Assembly: GCA_032717465.1 (NCBI GenBank)
Contig: CM064712.1
Coordinates: forward strand, 23,303,771-23,367,770
Direction: 5' to 3'
Length of the DNA: 64,000 bases
From: Coenobita brevimanus
Taxonomy: Eukaryota > Arthropoda > Malacostraca > Decapoda > Coenobitidae
The notes beneath the pieces were generated by a model that was not told the origin of the DNA, searched no databases, and saw only the letters and a program-made list of their open reading frames with translations. This document shows positions 10,777 through 21,729 of this stretch, piece after piece (positions within the stretch are counted from its first letter, which is position 1; every line of letters starts with the position of its first letter). The translations under genes were made by a program, and so were the position numbers.

Positions 10777-12123
10777 TTAAGATTTACGAGAGGGGCCAGT
10801 GTGCTTAGCTTTTTTATGCCACCCACCGCCGGACAAGTGGCTACCGGGGAACCTATCCCGGTGCTTACTAACGAAAACCACCATATGTTGCTCATCAATA
10901 ACTAGGCTCCCAGAGCCCCCCGAGGAAGAGCTAACTCTTCTCTCCCTCGCTGGACCAGGAGCAGGAAGGACATGAGGACGTGGCTGTTTCGTAAGGGTGG
11001 TCATATTACTCTTACTTGAGTTGTCAGACTTCTGTTTAGGCTTTACTGACTGAGAGGCAGCAGCAGCCTGAGAGTAGCAAGGTGCAACAGGGGTGTCAGT
11101 TTGAGAGGTGGATTGGATAGGAGGCTCAGATGGAGAGGTAGAGTGTGTGGTAAGAGGAACGGGTTCAGGGTCAGTCTGTGTTTCAACAGAACACATCACG
11201 GGACGGGACATTACCGCCGAAGCATAGGACCTATTCGGCGTGGGAGTTGCATGCAACTCCTTCACCTTTTTCCTAGCTTCGTAGTAGGAAATGCCCTCAG
11301 TTGCTTTCACTACGCAGACCTCCTTCTCCTCCTTCCACTTGGGACAATCCCTAGAGGAAGTGGAGTGTGCGCCCTTGCAGTGAAAACAACGTACCATCTC
11401 CGATGTGCAGTGTTCAGCATCATGTCCCTGTGTTCCACATTTGCCACACACTGACTGGGAAGCCTGACAAGTCTTATCGCCGTGCCCGTACAATTGACAC
11501 CTTAGACAACGAAGTGGATTAGGGATATAAGTTCTTACGTTAACAATTTCGTATCCAACTTTGACATGGTCTGGGAGTGAAACTTTTCCAAAAGTCAAGA
11601 CAATAGTGGCAGTCTTCGTCCTCATGCCTTCAGAAAATCTGGTTATAAATCGGGCATTGATTACGTCCTGTTGAGCAAGTTCCCGTATGATCTCGTCCTC
11701 TTCCATAACCATAAGATCCCTGCAGGTGATAACACCTTTGCAGGAATTCATGGCGTGCGGGATCTTCGGCTCGACATCATATTCATGGAACTTACGGAGT
11801 TTCATCAAATCTTTTACCTGGGGGGAGTTGAAGGTTTTGATGAGGAGGTCTCCATTTGCAAGTTTTTTCACCTGTTCCACCTCCCCAGCACAGTAATCAA
11901 TCACTTTCTTGATGATGAAAGGATTGATACTGCTCAAGGGAGTGGAACCGAGAGCATGGAGCGTTACAAACTGTACATTATTTACATTAATGTCCAGATC
12001 GGTACGAGTCTGGGGCCGTTCAGTCAGGGGGCGGTCAGTCCGTGGTACAGTCCTAGGTTCGTCAGGACCACCTCCCCCCCTAAAGGGGGGGGAGGCGGCA
12101 GGGGCGTCCGACATAGTAACCAC
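10777..12123 (-). CDS. LINE ORF1 (gag-like, three zinc knuckles), 448 aa
   Basis: Nucleic-acid chaperone of an I-type LINE that coats the element RNA. A proline/arginine-rich N terminus (residues 1-45) is followed by an RRM-like region (about 47-200) and three CCHC knuckles: C206-C209-H214-C219, C226-C229-H234-C239 and C246-C249-H253-C260. Then come CPKWKEEKEVC and a low-complexity S/T/P-rich tail. The first ATG is MVTMSDAP at 12123, with a second ATG three codons in. The frame is open throughout, unlike ORF2, and ends just upstream of the endonuclease start (10761), as expected for adjacent ORFs. It may still encode a full-length ORF1 protein; activity is unknown. Confidence 0.88.
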   Translation of the reverse strand: MVTMSDAPAASPPFRGGGGPDEPRTVPRTDRPLTERPQTRTDLDINVNNVQFVTLHALGSTPLSSINPFIIKKVIDYCAGEVEQVKKLANGDLLIKTFNSPQVKDLMKLRKFHEYDVEPKIPHAMNSCKGVITCRDLMVMEEDEIIRELAQQDVINARFITRFSEGMRTKTATIVLTFGKVSLPDHVKVGYEIVNVRTYIPNPLRCLRCQLYGHGDKTCQASQSVCGKCGTQGHDAEHCTSEMVRCFHCKGAHSTSSRDCPKWKEEKEVCVVKATEGISYYEARKKVKELHATPTPNRSYASAVMSRPVMCSVETQTDPEPVPLTTHSTSPSEPPIQSTSQTDTPVAPCYSQAAAASQSVKPKQKSDNSSKSNMTTLTKQPRPHVLPAPGPARERRVSSSSGGSGSLVIDEQHMVVFVSKHRDRFPGSHLSGGGWHKKAKHTGPSRKS

Positions 12124-12496
12124 CCCCCCCTAACGGGGGAAGTGGGAAGAAGGACGAAAACGAGCAAGGGACAAAACACACAGGGACCAAACACCTAAGG
12201 CTGAAATTGCCCTCTCAAACCACTCCAGGGAGGCCCGACCGTGTTAATTCACGCCCCAGAGCGATCAGTGGGGGGGACCCTCCGTGAGCAGCAAGCAAAG
12301 GCAATCTCAGTATACAGGAACAGACACCTACTGTTCCAAACTAACAGGGAGGGGAGGAAAGTGAGAAACTAGCTAGCCTAACGCACACCAGAAAGGTGAA
12401 AAAAAAAAAGCTATTTGCCGGTGAGGCAGCCCTAGAAAGCTAGAGGAGAGGTCAGCAGCACACAACCTCACTCTCCACGACCATGCATAAAAGTGG
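12124..12496 (-). other. 5' UTR of the I-type LINE
   Basis: GC-richer leader from the element 5' end (minus-strand CCACTTTTATGC) to the ORF1 ATG, with G-runs and C-runs near 12120-12140 and an A11 tract near 12400. LINEs of this group carry an internal promoter here; none can be proven by eye. Confidence 0.6.
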
Positions 12497-12504
12497 TGGT
12501 AGAC
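12497..12504. repeat. Target-site duplication, right copy, of the I-type LINE
   Basis: TGGTAGAC, identical to 6542-6549. Confidence 0.8.
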
Positions 12505-13249
12505 TGACAACGATAATATCATGGGTGCAAACATCACCTCGCTCCACTTATGATTGGCTGACTTGAAACTTCTCCCTGATGTGTGATTGGCAACATTTCG
12601 TGATCCCTCCAAACAAGCTAAAGGCGGAGTCAAACTAGGCGTATTTCTCGCAGCAAGTTGATCGTTGGTGCTGCTCGCTGGCCATTTCGGTCTGCTATCA
12701 GCAAAATTTCGTCTGTCCTTGGTAATGGACAATATGCTGAGCTGTGGCCTTGACTGATAAGATTATTTTGAGCTCCGTCATTCACCTTGACCATGAATAT
12801 TGAATAAGTCATAACACAGGTATAACTAGAGGCTTACAATTGCCTAAAGAGGCAATTATGAAACTTCACTATACCTACTATTAAATAAATGTCCTGATGT
12901 TGGCATGAATCGGACAATGCTGGAACACTATATAATTTACCAGTATGGGAAAACTGGGATCGAAGATTCGTGTAAATGCTCCACTTGAGAAGTTTCAACA
13001 CAAACAAGCCTAGTGCCACTCATCATGTATACACCATTCACACTCGGGGTGCTGTAGACGAGACGGTGCAATGTCGCTGCCTCATTTTTGCCATTTTTAC
13101 GTGGATGTGAGTGGGATATTATGACTCAACAACGCAATAAGACATACAGTAGAAAGCCTACCTGCATTACGACGGAGAATCCAGTTAGGGGAATTTGTCC
13201 TCCATCCACCGAAATCACTTGCCGCAGGGGTATTTGTCCTGTTGAGGCC
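12505..13249. other. No recognised gene
   Basis: Contains the displaced upstream flank of Tc1-like copy 1 (just right of 12504) and unassigned sequence. On minus, the segment immediately upstream of the insertion reads TTATCGTTGTCAG, which could be a splice acceptor for copy 1 exon 1. No domain seen. Confidence 0.45.
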
Positions 13250-13432
13250 TGGTTGACGCGAGCCCGGAGTGAAGGTAGAAATTCCTTTTCAAGAATTTCA
13301 AGATACTTCGCAGCTGTGAAGCGTCCGTTTATGTGTGAGAGGCAACCCACACCATGGAAACATACCCAGCCCAACACGTTACACGTGACGTGCCCACTAC
13401 GTGCTTCCTCAATGATGTTTTGGGCGTCGTAT

Positions 13433-14173
13433 CTGTTATTGGGAAAACAGAGCAAATGATTGGTGTGTGCTTATCAGTCCTTCTGCTGGGACAATATTAT
13501 GAAAAGTCTACTGCAGAGAATATCATAATTTAGGAATATATCGGAGACTAAGCAGAACAAGTATTGAATTATGGTCTAACAAGGTCATATTTCAAGGGCA
13601 TGGCTTTTTCTTTCAAATATAGACCGAATGTGGTAATAAAGTTGAGGGTCAGGATGGGATGAAGTGAATAATATTTTAGAACTGTTGGACAATGGTAAGA
13701 GACACAGGGGAATGGCAGTTATTCGGTCTTTTGTCTCAGCTAGCTATTCGATTTGGACAGAGCTTTAGAGGGGTTAAGATCACACAAGGATGAAGTAGTT
13801 CTCTTTCGATTACAATGATTAAATGGCTAGTGTCACAAGGCAAGATAAACCTAACTAGATTTAATTAATTTCAAATCAATATTCGTACAATAGCTGAGGG
13901 TCACCCATACGTATAGTAACTGGATTTTATGGTACTCGGTCGAAGGTAAAGGTTACAAGGTAGGGTTAAAAGTTACGACCATAGACAAGTTGTGTGGCGC
14001 AGATGCTGCACTCTGAACTCACCTTATTGTTTACTTTGAAACCATTTTTGCATGCACCTGTAATATGTTCTGATTTACTCAAGTTTCAAATGTTATTTTA
14101 TACGTAAGTGGAATGCACATATTATATTTACTTGTGTATAAACAGGCCAGTAATGCCTTCTGTAATACTAAAC
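13433..14173 (-). other. Predicted intron of Tc1-like copy 2
   Basis: Minus-strand donor GTTTAG after AATAACAACAG. The acceptor is TTTGCTCTGTTTTCCC...AACAG before ATACGACG, with a good polypyrimidine tract. It splits an Arg codon in phase 2 (AG|A), the same residue and phase as intron 2 of copy 1. 741 bp. Confidence 0.75.
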
Positions 14174-14350
14174 CTGTTGTTATTTCTCCTCCAGCAGTTT
14201 ATCTGCCCGTGTGTTGTAGAGGAGAATGTTTTCTCGCCGGTGAATATAACTCGAGCCCAGTAATTAAGATCTTCATGCACGTGGTTCTCAGCAAATCTAC
14301 GTCTACCCTCACGATGCCTAAGTGTTTTTTAGCCGGTGTCCTGTGATGAA

Positions 14351-15487
14351 TGTCACGGGGGGATGTGAATTTAAGAATTAGAAATGCTAAATATTACTTG
14401 AAAGTAGAGACAAGGAATTGACTTGTGAAAATCAAGTAGTAAGTTTTACTTTATTCCGGCTTACTTCGCCGATTCTCTAAGGACGAGAATTTTATAAACT
14501 TTCTCAACAGTACACAGCAGAGACCAATGGCTCACGAATGCTGATTGTTAGTACTGTTAGCCTCTTGAGAAAGTGACTCCACCCCTGACAATCAATAACT
14601 AATGCTAACAATAATAGACAGGTTCTTGCCGGTGCTTAACTCCTGGCTGGCACAACGGATTTAAGTTTGATACAAAAGAACTGGCCTAAATACCAGTTAT
14701 GAATAATGTAAGGAGTTTGTGCAAACTAGGAGTGGCAACTAAAGTAAGCTTAATGTGGAGAAATAAAACACGATTCTAATTACATTAAGCTCAAAGAAAG
14801 GAACTGTAAATTTATTGATTACAATAGAATAAATTTACGTTACATGAATCTCAAAATGAATTCAAAAGGGGAATTCACGGTCACTGAGGGACTCATGAAT
14901 TCAAATATCAAAGGAAATGCACTCACTCGCTCATTCAAAAGCTAATCGAGCTTAAGCTTAGAGAAACGAACAGAAATACTGGTCAGTGGAGGGACGGAGC
15001 CGAACGAAAGACTGGGCGTAAGCGTGATGAACACCAAGCGCTGCTATTCGCTGCAAGATCACTTTGCCGATCACCGTCTAGGTGAAGATCCAGGAATTCG
15101 CTGTACAACGGAGACGCTGCTCTACGCTGGACACAAACGATCCTATCCTCGAGGCGACCCAAAGCTTGCTAAGTTCAAACTAGGAAGGGGGGTACGAGAT
15201 GGCCATGTTCGCCAGAAGTAGGCGTGGCCTAACTTCAGCAGTCAATGGAGAGAGGGCGAACGATATAGACACACAGTAAAATCACTCAGTGAAAGCACCA
15301 ATGTCGTGCAGAAGAATGGTCACTTATGAAACAGTGACAAATGTTCTGAAAACCATCCCGACCGAAGTGCCTACAAGGAAGGTTGAACTGAGTGATGCCC
15401 AGTGGGAATTCCACTAGAGTTCGTGGTTTTCTCACCAAAATACAGAGTCACGAATTTGTATAAATACACTCGCGCGAATTCGTGACA
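14351..15487. mobile_element. Solo LTR (1137 bp) inside Tc1-like copy 2
   Basis: Begins TGTCACG and ends CGTGACA, the TG...CA inverted ends of a retrotransposon LTR, and is flanked by ATGAA (14346-14350) and ATGAT (15488-15492), a 5-bp target duplication with one mismatch. Removing it joins the transposase sequence AEGNH to HRTPAKK. No retroviral coding sequence is present, so it is a solo LTR left by LTR-LTR recombination. AATAAA signals occur at about 14763 and 14827, but orientation is not certain. A 65-codon open frame inside it is not a gene. Confidence 0.8.
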
Positions 15488-15829
15488 ATGATTGCCCTCG
15501 GCATGCAATCTTCATCGCATAGTCTGAGCAGTCACCTCCAGCTGTAGTTCTTCTCGTATGGCAACTGCGTTGGTAAAGGGATTATTCTCTGCTGCTTCTC
15601 TTATCAGTCGATCGTCTTCAGCCGTTGTCTTCCTTGGTGGTCGTCCCCTCTGTTGTTTAGGTCTCCACTTTCTGGCCAGCGCGGTAGCCATAATGAAACT
15701 TGTCTTCGAGATGCCTAAGGTATTGGCAATCTCTCTTATAGATTTTCCACTCTCTCGCATGCCAATAATTCGACCTCGAAGAACGAGAGTGTCTTGCTGC
15801 CGGTTCATCCTTTATATTTCTGCACCGTT

Positions 15830-17387
15830 CTAGGTTTGTAAGTTGCCTCGACATCTTGGTTTGTCATAAATACTGGTAACGTCTTAAAATGGCAACAGAG
15901 GTTACTTCAAACGGTCATTAACCTACGTGAAAAATATTATCCTCCCATTGATAAAGATAAACAATATTCTTTGTCATTTATAGATTATACTGGTGGCTGT
16001 TATCCATGTAGTGTGTCTAGCATTATATTACACGTATATTATTGTTTGTAATATAGAACATCCTATTTGTCAGACCTAACCATCTACAATGTGGTCTGCC
16101 ATAAGAGCGAGGTTCGCCTATTGAGAGCGTTCTTGTAAAGCAAGTAATTGTTTGTATAATGCTTCATGTCTGTTGGCAAATGTTAGATAATGCCTACTGG
16201 TATTCATTTGATGATATACTCGTAATTATGTTAGAAACGAGATTATGTTAGCAGTTTATATAATATGGTATAGACGTCTCAGATAGGCTATTATGCACGG
16301 GTGCAATCAAGCTTGTTCGAGACACTGGATAGCCCAGGATTTGTATTGTCGGGCAGACGAAGTCGTAACCATGACTGAAGCTCTAAGGCTTGGTGTCCCT
16401 AGTCAATAAACCTGTTTCGGACAGATGTACTTGCACCAGAATACACCATCTTGTCCTACCTTTTGGTAGATATTGGTCTCTCTCGGTATATAATTATCAT
16501 GAGGTAGTCAGAACAATGACCAATTTCTACCATCACAGTGAAACACTGTTCAACTACTTTATTGAGCAGGGCCTTTTTTCTTATCAAAATCGCTTGGAAT
16601 AGGCCAGAACAAAATATCAGAGGTTCTACGAGGTTACTGGTAGTGTTAAATACGGTATATTGTCCACAGCACCAAGTATGCCGTTCCAGGCAGTGTATCA
16701 AATTTAAAGCAATCTCCGTAACACCCCCAGCTCTTTGGCGTTTTATATATTCTTGCAGCCGGCAGATGATTTTATTCGGCACTGCCATCAGCAGACGAAT
16801 TGTCTCAGCATTTGGTGATTGGCTTATTCACTGTCATTACAGATATAAGTCAGAGAACTTTATCACAAATTACTGGTAGGGAGTTTAACTAGGTAACTCG
16901 TGCGAAGTGAGGACCTTTGTGGACACGTCTGTAGGGTCGCAGTTCGAGGCCGCATTCGCCATTAGAGATATATTGCGTTTTAGGAAGTCTTGGGGTTCTG
17001 GTGAAGGGCCATTATTTGACAAGGCCCCTGTGAAGACGCGCGGACAGCACATGGCTTTAGCCGGGGCCCTGGTGTGAGGTGACCTAACTGACGGAAAGAA
17101 ATGAAGGAGACAGTGGGAGGTTGTTATACTGTATAAACAAATTAACTGGTTAATCGAAACCAATTTATACCTGTCGACTACACAACGTCTGCAAACCCAT
17201 TCTGACAGGTGATGTCAATAATATTTAATTTTCTTACTTCCAGACGTTGTTATTGACAGAGAACCTCGAGCAACGAGGAGAATTATAAACCTATATCTAA
17301 CCTACCAGTCCGCAAAGGCCTCATGTAGCCAATAAAACTACTTGAAAACAGGATTCATACTAGATTAAGATCAATGTGGCTCTAATT
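15830..17387. other. No recognised gene
   Basis: AT-rich sequence with overlapping frames of 70-113 codons on both strands near 16390-17163, none with recognisable motifs. It includes the 5' flank of Tc1-like copy 2. I see no repeat boundary here. Confidence 0.5.
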
Positions 17388-17526
17388 ACACATAAACAAA
17401 TACCTGTGAGAGACACAGCGACTTAGAGGTTAGTGGCTTCCCCGCTATCCTCGCCTTTCCTCAGAGTGCCCTGTGCCACTACAGACTGGCGACACACAGT
17501 TCGGGTTAGAGCTGAAGTGAGGTGGC

Positions 17527-17570
<44 letters not shown>

Positions 17571-18300
17571 TAATAGCTTATCGACGGCACAAGGGGTCCT
17601 TAAGGCATATAAGCACTATGGGTTTCAGCTGTGAGGAAAGCAGAGTCTGTAGCCTCCACCTCCCTCAGTCAGAGGAAATGCGGGGTTGGGGGGGAGGGGA
17701 ACTGGTTGTTTAGAGGGGGGAAGAGGAGAGTGAGAGGGGTAGGGGGGTCAGGGGAAGAAGTGGGGGAGGGGAAGATGGGAGTGAGTTTCCAACACTGAAA
17801 GAACTGACAGAAAGGAAAAGGAGGACTGTGTTTTGTAAAGGTGGTAACAGCCAGTAACCACATCTGCATATGACTTATTATTTTACAGATTTTACCATTA
17901 TACAATTTATGGAAATGATCTGACATTTTGTATGAAACAGAGCATTAATACAGACTGCGCTCCACCATCTGGCAACGGAAGGCAGGAGCGATTTTAAGGT
18001 TAGTACCCACTGGATAAGTTTATTATACGAAACCTTTGAATACTATTTGAATATCATTGCAGTTGACGTTTACTCTATCGTCAAAATGGGCAATGACATT
18101 AACAGAAGACGTGTGGTTACTAACAGTCCTCTAAATATATGATTTGTAGCTACATGTCAGTTTTAACCAGAGACTGGCAACCCATTCATTCATCCTCCCA
18201 GACACAACAATGTGTGAATACGTCACGGACTGCAGGGGTACCAACTGCCAGACCCAAGCCACACTCTTATACTGTACAAGGTTTATATGTTGCCAGTAGT
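17388..18300 (-). repeat. Right arm of the 0.9-kb inverted repeat pair
   Basis: Reverse complement of 498-1412, with a longer GA tract. See the left arm for shared landmarks. The outer edge merges into a (CT)n tract at 18308-18334, while the left arm has unique sequence at that edge. Confidence 0.8.
17529..17567. repeat. (GA)n microsatellite
   Basis: Pure GA dinucleotides within the right inverted-repeat arm. Confidence 0.95.
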
Positions 18301-18532
18301 ACATTCAGTCTCTCTCTCTCTCTCTCTCTCTCTCCAAAGACGCATGAAACTGTAGGGAAATGCCGCGCCGCCTCTCCCACCTGGGCATATTGTAAACCCA
18401 ATGGGAACAATTAGTAGGGTGCAAAGCGCCTCTTTAGACGAATTTAATCAACCTAAAATTGAAATTGGCTCATCTGCGACCCAAATCCAACCTTCCTGCC
18501 AAGTTTCATCAAAAGTCTTTTTCCAGTTTTGG

Positions 18533-18534
<2 letters not shown>

Positions 18535-18580
<46 letters not shown>
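18535..18580. repeat. (CA)n microsatellite
   Basis: Pure CA dinucleotides. Confidence 0.95.
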
Positions 18581-18582
<2 letters not shown>

Positions 18583-19170
18583 ACCAAACTCCGTACACGT
18601 TAGCACATAACCGGGGATGAGTCATCATCCAGCACAGCAACGGGCTGAATTTAGTCAACTTCCTTGGGATCTCCTGCCTCATTATCCGCCACAGCAGATG
18701 ACTGAATTTCATAAAATTCCCTGGGAAGCCCAAAAATCGAAATTCGCGCCATTCGTCCCATCACCCTAAAAAAAAACAATAATCCTGGCATTTTTTACTT
18801 AAAGCTTTAAATTCTGTCTCACAACAGATGGCTTCATTTCGTTCTTCCTCCCCGACGAAATGAATCAGACAGATGCAAGCAGAATATGTCTTAGTTTGCA
18901 TATGGTTGATATTGCTTTCTTTTTTTCTCATGTTGCAGTGCTAATACTGTGAATCCAAACATGTGATTTGAGGATCGACAATATTACTTTTATTGGGCAT
19001 TATTATTACTGAAACGAATGAACAAACATACTGAGTTTAATTCACGAATATTTCCTACCTGGAAAAACAAAGTGTTCGCAGGATCACCATTCAGTGACTC
19101 CCCTGCATCATCATCACTGTAATTCTTCGAGAAAATAGCAAAAATTTCATCCCACATGCGCCTTCATCAC

Positions 19171-19173
<3 letters not shown>

Positions 19174-19250
<77 letters not shown>

Positions 19251-19277
19251 GAGAATTAGCCCTCATTTTCACTTACC

Positions 19278-19334
<57 letters not shown>
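19174..19334. repeat. Paired (GA)n microsatellites
   Basis: Two long GA tracts separated by about 28 bp of unique sequence (ATTAGCCCTCATTTTC...), which suggests one tract split by a local change. Confidence 0.95.
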
Positions 19335-19336
<2 letters not shown>

Positions 19337-20095
19337 GAAGTTTATGCTGGAGTCATAATCGCCTGTGTCAGCCTAAGTAACCATTGTCTCAGCCACTGAC
19401 ATGGGAACGCAAGTTGTTATATCTCTCGTTTATGTATTTATTTTCTCTTTCCATTACTTTCTTTTACAACCAGTGGATGTGACTACAAAATGAATGAGAG
19501 AGAGAGGGATAGAAGTAACAGGAGGAGGAATGTAAAGAAAGAGGAAGGAAAGAGGTAACAAAGGAGAAAAAAGGGCGAGGAAAAGTTGGGGGAAAATAGA
19601 GGGGAGCGAGGAGACACAGATGATGTTTGTGGTCTGTTAATGTGAGCTTTTCCAGGGAAAACCGTATCCCTGCATACACAGGACTGGTTTGCATGCTTCA
19701 GCTGACCACGTAAATTGGCTACTGTACTGTCCCATACCGGGTAAGCATGGAAGGCTTACAGTATGTGTGTTTTAGATGCAACTAACCTATCTTGTTTATA
19801 ATCACTTTACATAGAATTACATGTATATGTTGGTGGTGTTCAGACATTGAACCCCCTTTGTACGATCAGGAACCCCCTGTACGGTACAGTGGCATTTTAT
19901 AATGGTTATTACAGTATTTAAGGTTGTTTTCCTATGTCTATATAATTTTAATAGAGGTATAGGGTTTTAAAGGGGGTTAAACCCCCATGGGGGGTAGTAG
20001 TAGTTGTTCCCTAGGCAGTCTGGCCGAACAGCCCCGAGTCCATAAGGAAGGCCACAGCCAAGACCTGGCTTTCCCACTGAGCTCTGAAGGAGTGT

Positions 20096-21159
<1,064 letters not shown>

Positions 21160-21260
21160 TTTTTTTTTTTTTTTTATGCGAGGAAGAAGGAACCAAAGGC
21201 CATGAGCCCGCAGTAACAGTTCCCTCCAAGAGAAAAACAAAATACAATAGAGAGCCAAAT

Positions 21261-21729
21261 TCAAGATCCGATCATTTTGAGATGCCTGGACACACTACGT
21301 TTGAAAGACTGGAGATCATAGGCAGGAGGAAATACAGACAGAGGGAGACAGTTCCAGAGCTGACCTGTTGCATAAATGAAAGACTGGGAGTAACGGTTAA
21401 CTCTTGCATTAGAGAGTTGGACAGAAAAGGGATGAGAGTTTGCTGCCAGACGGGTGCTACGCGCCCGTCGTAGAGGTGGAGGAATGCAAGCAGACAGTTC
21501 AGAGGAGCAGTGACCATTAAAGTAGCGATAGAAAAGAGATAAAGATGCAACAGTGCGGCGAAGAGACAGAGGTTGAAGGGAGTCAGTAAGAGGAGGAGAG
21601 TTAATGAGACGAAAAGCCTTTGACTCCACCCTATTGAGAAGAGCTGTATGTGGGGAGCCTCCCCACACATGAGAGTTGTACTCCACACAGGGGCGGATAA
21701 AACCCCTGTATAGAGTCAACAATTGTGCA
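21261..21729 (-). pseudogene. C-terminal part of the copy A polyprotein, shifted frame
   Basis: Continues the polyprotein after the one-base deletion: [36 protein letters not shown] and the terminal YATGQLWNCLPLSVFP-x-FKRSVSRHL block common to CR1/L2-type LINEs. Stop at 21261. The same segment is seen in copies B (48017-48475) and D (55119-55625), which confirms the intended frame. Confidence 0.85.

Larger units (their letters stand above)
6550..12496 (-). mobile_element. Full-length but decayed I-type (I/Nimb-like) LINE
   Basis: A 5947-bp non-LTR retrotransposon on the minus strand, bounded by an 8-bp duplication TGGTAGAC and ending in a 15-A tail (6550-6564). Its order is 5'UTR, ORF1 with three zinc knuckles, ORF2 with apurinic-type endonuclease, reverse transcriptase and RNase H, a terminal cysteine motif, 3'UTR and poly(A). 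That order, with RNase H present and an ORF1 whose knuckles are followed by CPKWKEEKE, fits the I group (I, Nimb and relatives). ORF1 is open, while ORF2 carries at least four breaks. It inserted at the 5' edge of Tc1-like copy 1 exon 1 and is therefore younger than that element. Clade assignment would need a phylogeny. Confidence 0.88.
13250..15808 (-). pseudogene. Tc1-like transposase, copy 2, interrupted by a solo LTR
   Basis: Relative of copy 1. The ATG at 15808 begins MNRQQDTLVLRGRIIGMRES, a Tc1 helix-turn-helix, running without an intron into GRPPRKTTAEDDRLI and FTNAVAIREEL. A TGA at 15512-15514 and then a solo LTR interrupt the exon. Beyond the LTR (14345-14174) it resumes with HHRTPAKK, REGRRRFAENHV and VIFTGEKTFSS, where the first catalytic Asp is Gly (14236-14238). 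An intron (14173-13433) follows, then exon sequence from 13432 with RYDAQNIIEEARSGHV and FTAAKYLEILEKEFLPSL. Similarity to copy 1 stops near 13255, before the second catalytic Asp. A frameshift lies near 14320. The element is catalytically dead and 3' truncated. Confidence 0.82.
18301..20095. other. Simple-repeat-rich, no recognised gene
   Basis: Holds (CT)n at 18309-18334, (CA)n at 18535-18580 and two (GA)n blocks at 19174-19252 and 19281-19334. The sequence before the CA tract (18440-18534) resembles the left half of common invertebrate microsatellite-associated repeats with a 'TGCCAAGTTTCATCA' motif. Purine-rich from 19490 to 19620. No coding evidence. Confidence 0.55.

Noticed and set aside
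15024..15221. 65-codon frame inside the 1137-bp LTR as a gene
   Set aside because: Lies wholly within the LTR, short and motif-free.
16390..17163. Overlapping frames of 70-113 codons as an unknown gene
   Set aside because: Both strands are open over the same interval, no motif is recognisable and composition is that of surrounding non-coding DNA.
498..18300. Polinton/Maverick-type giant transposon bounded by the 0.9-kb inverted repeats
   Set aside because: No protein-primed polymerase, integrase, protease or capsid-type genes are present, and the arm ends are not clean. Kept only as an open question about the arms.
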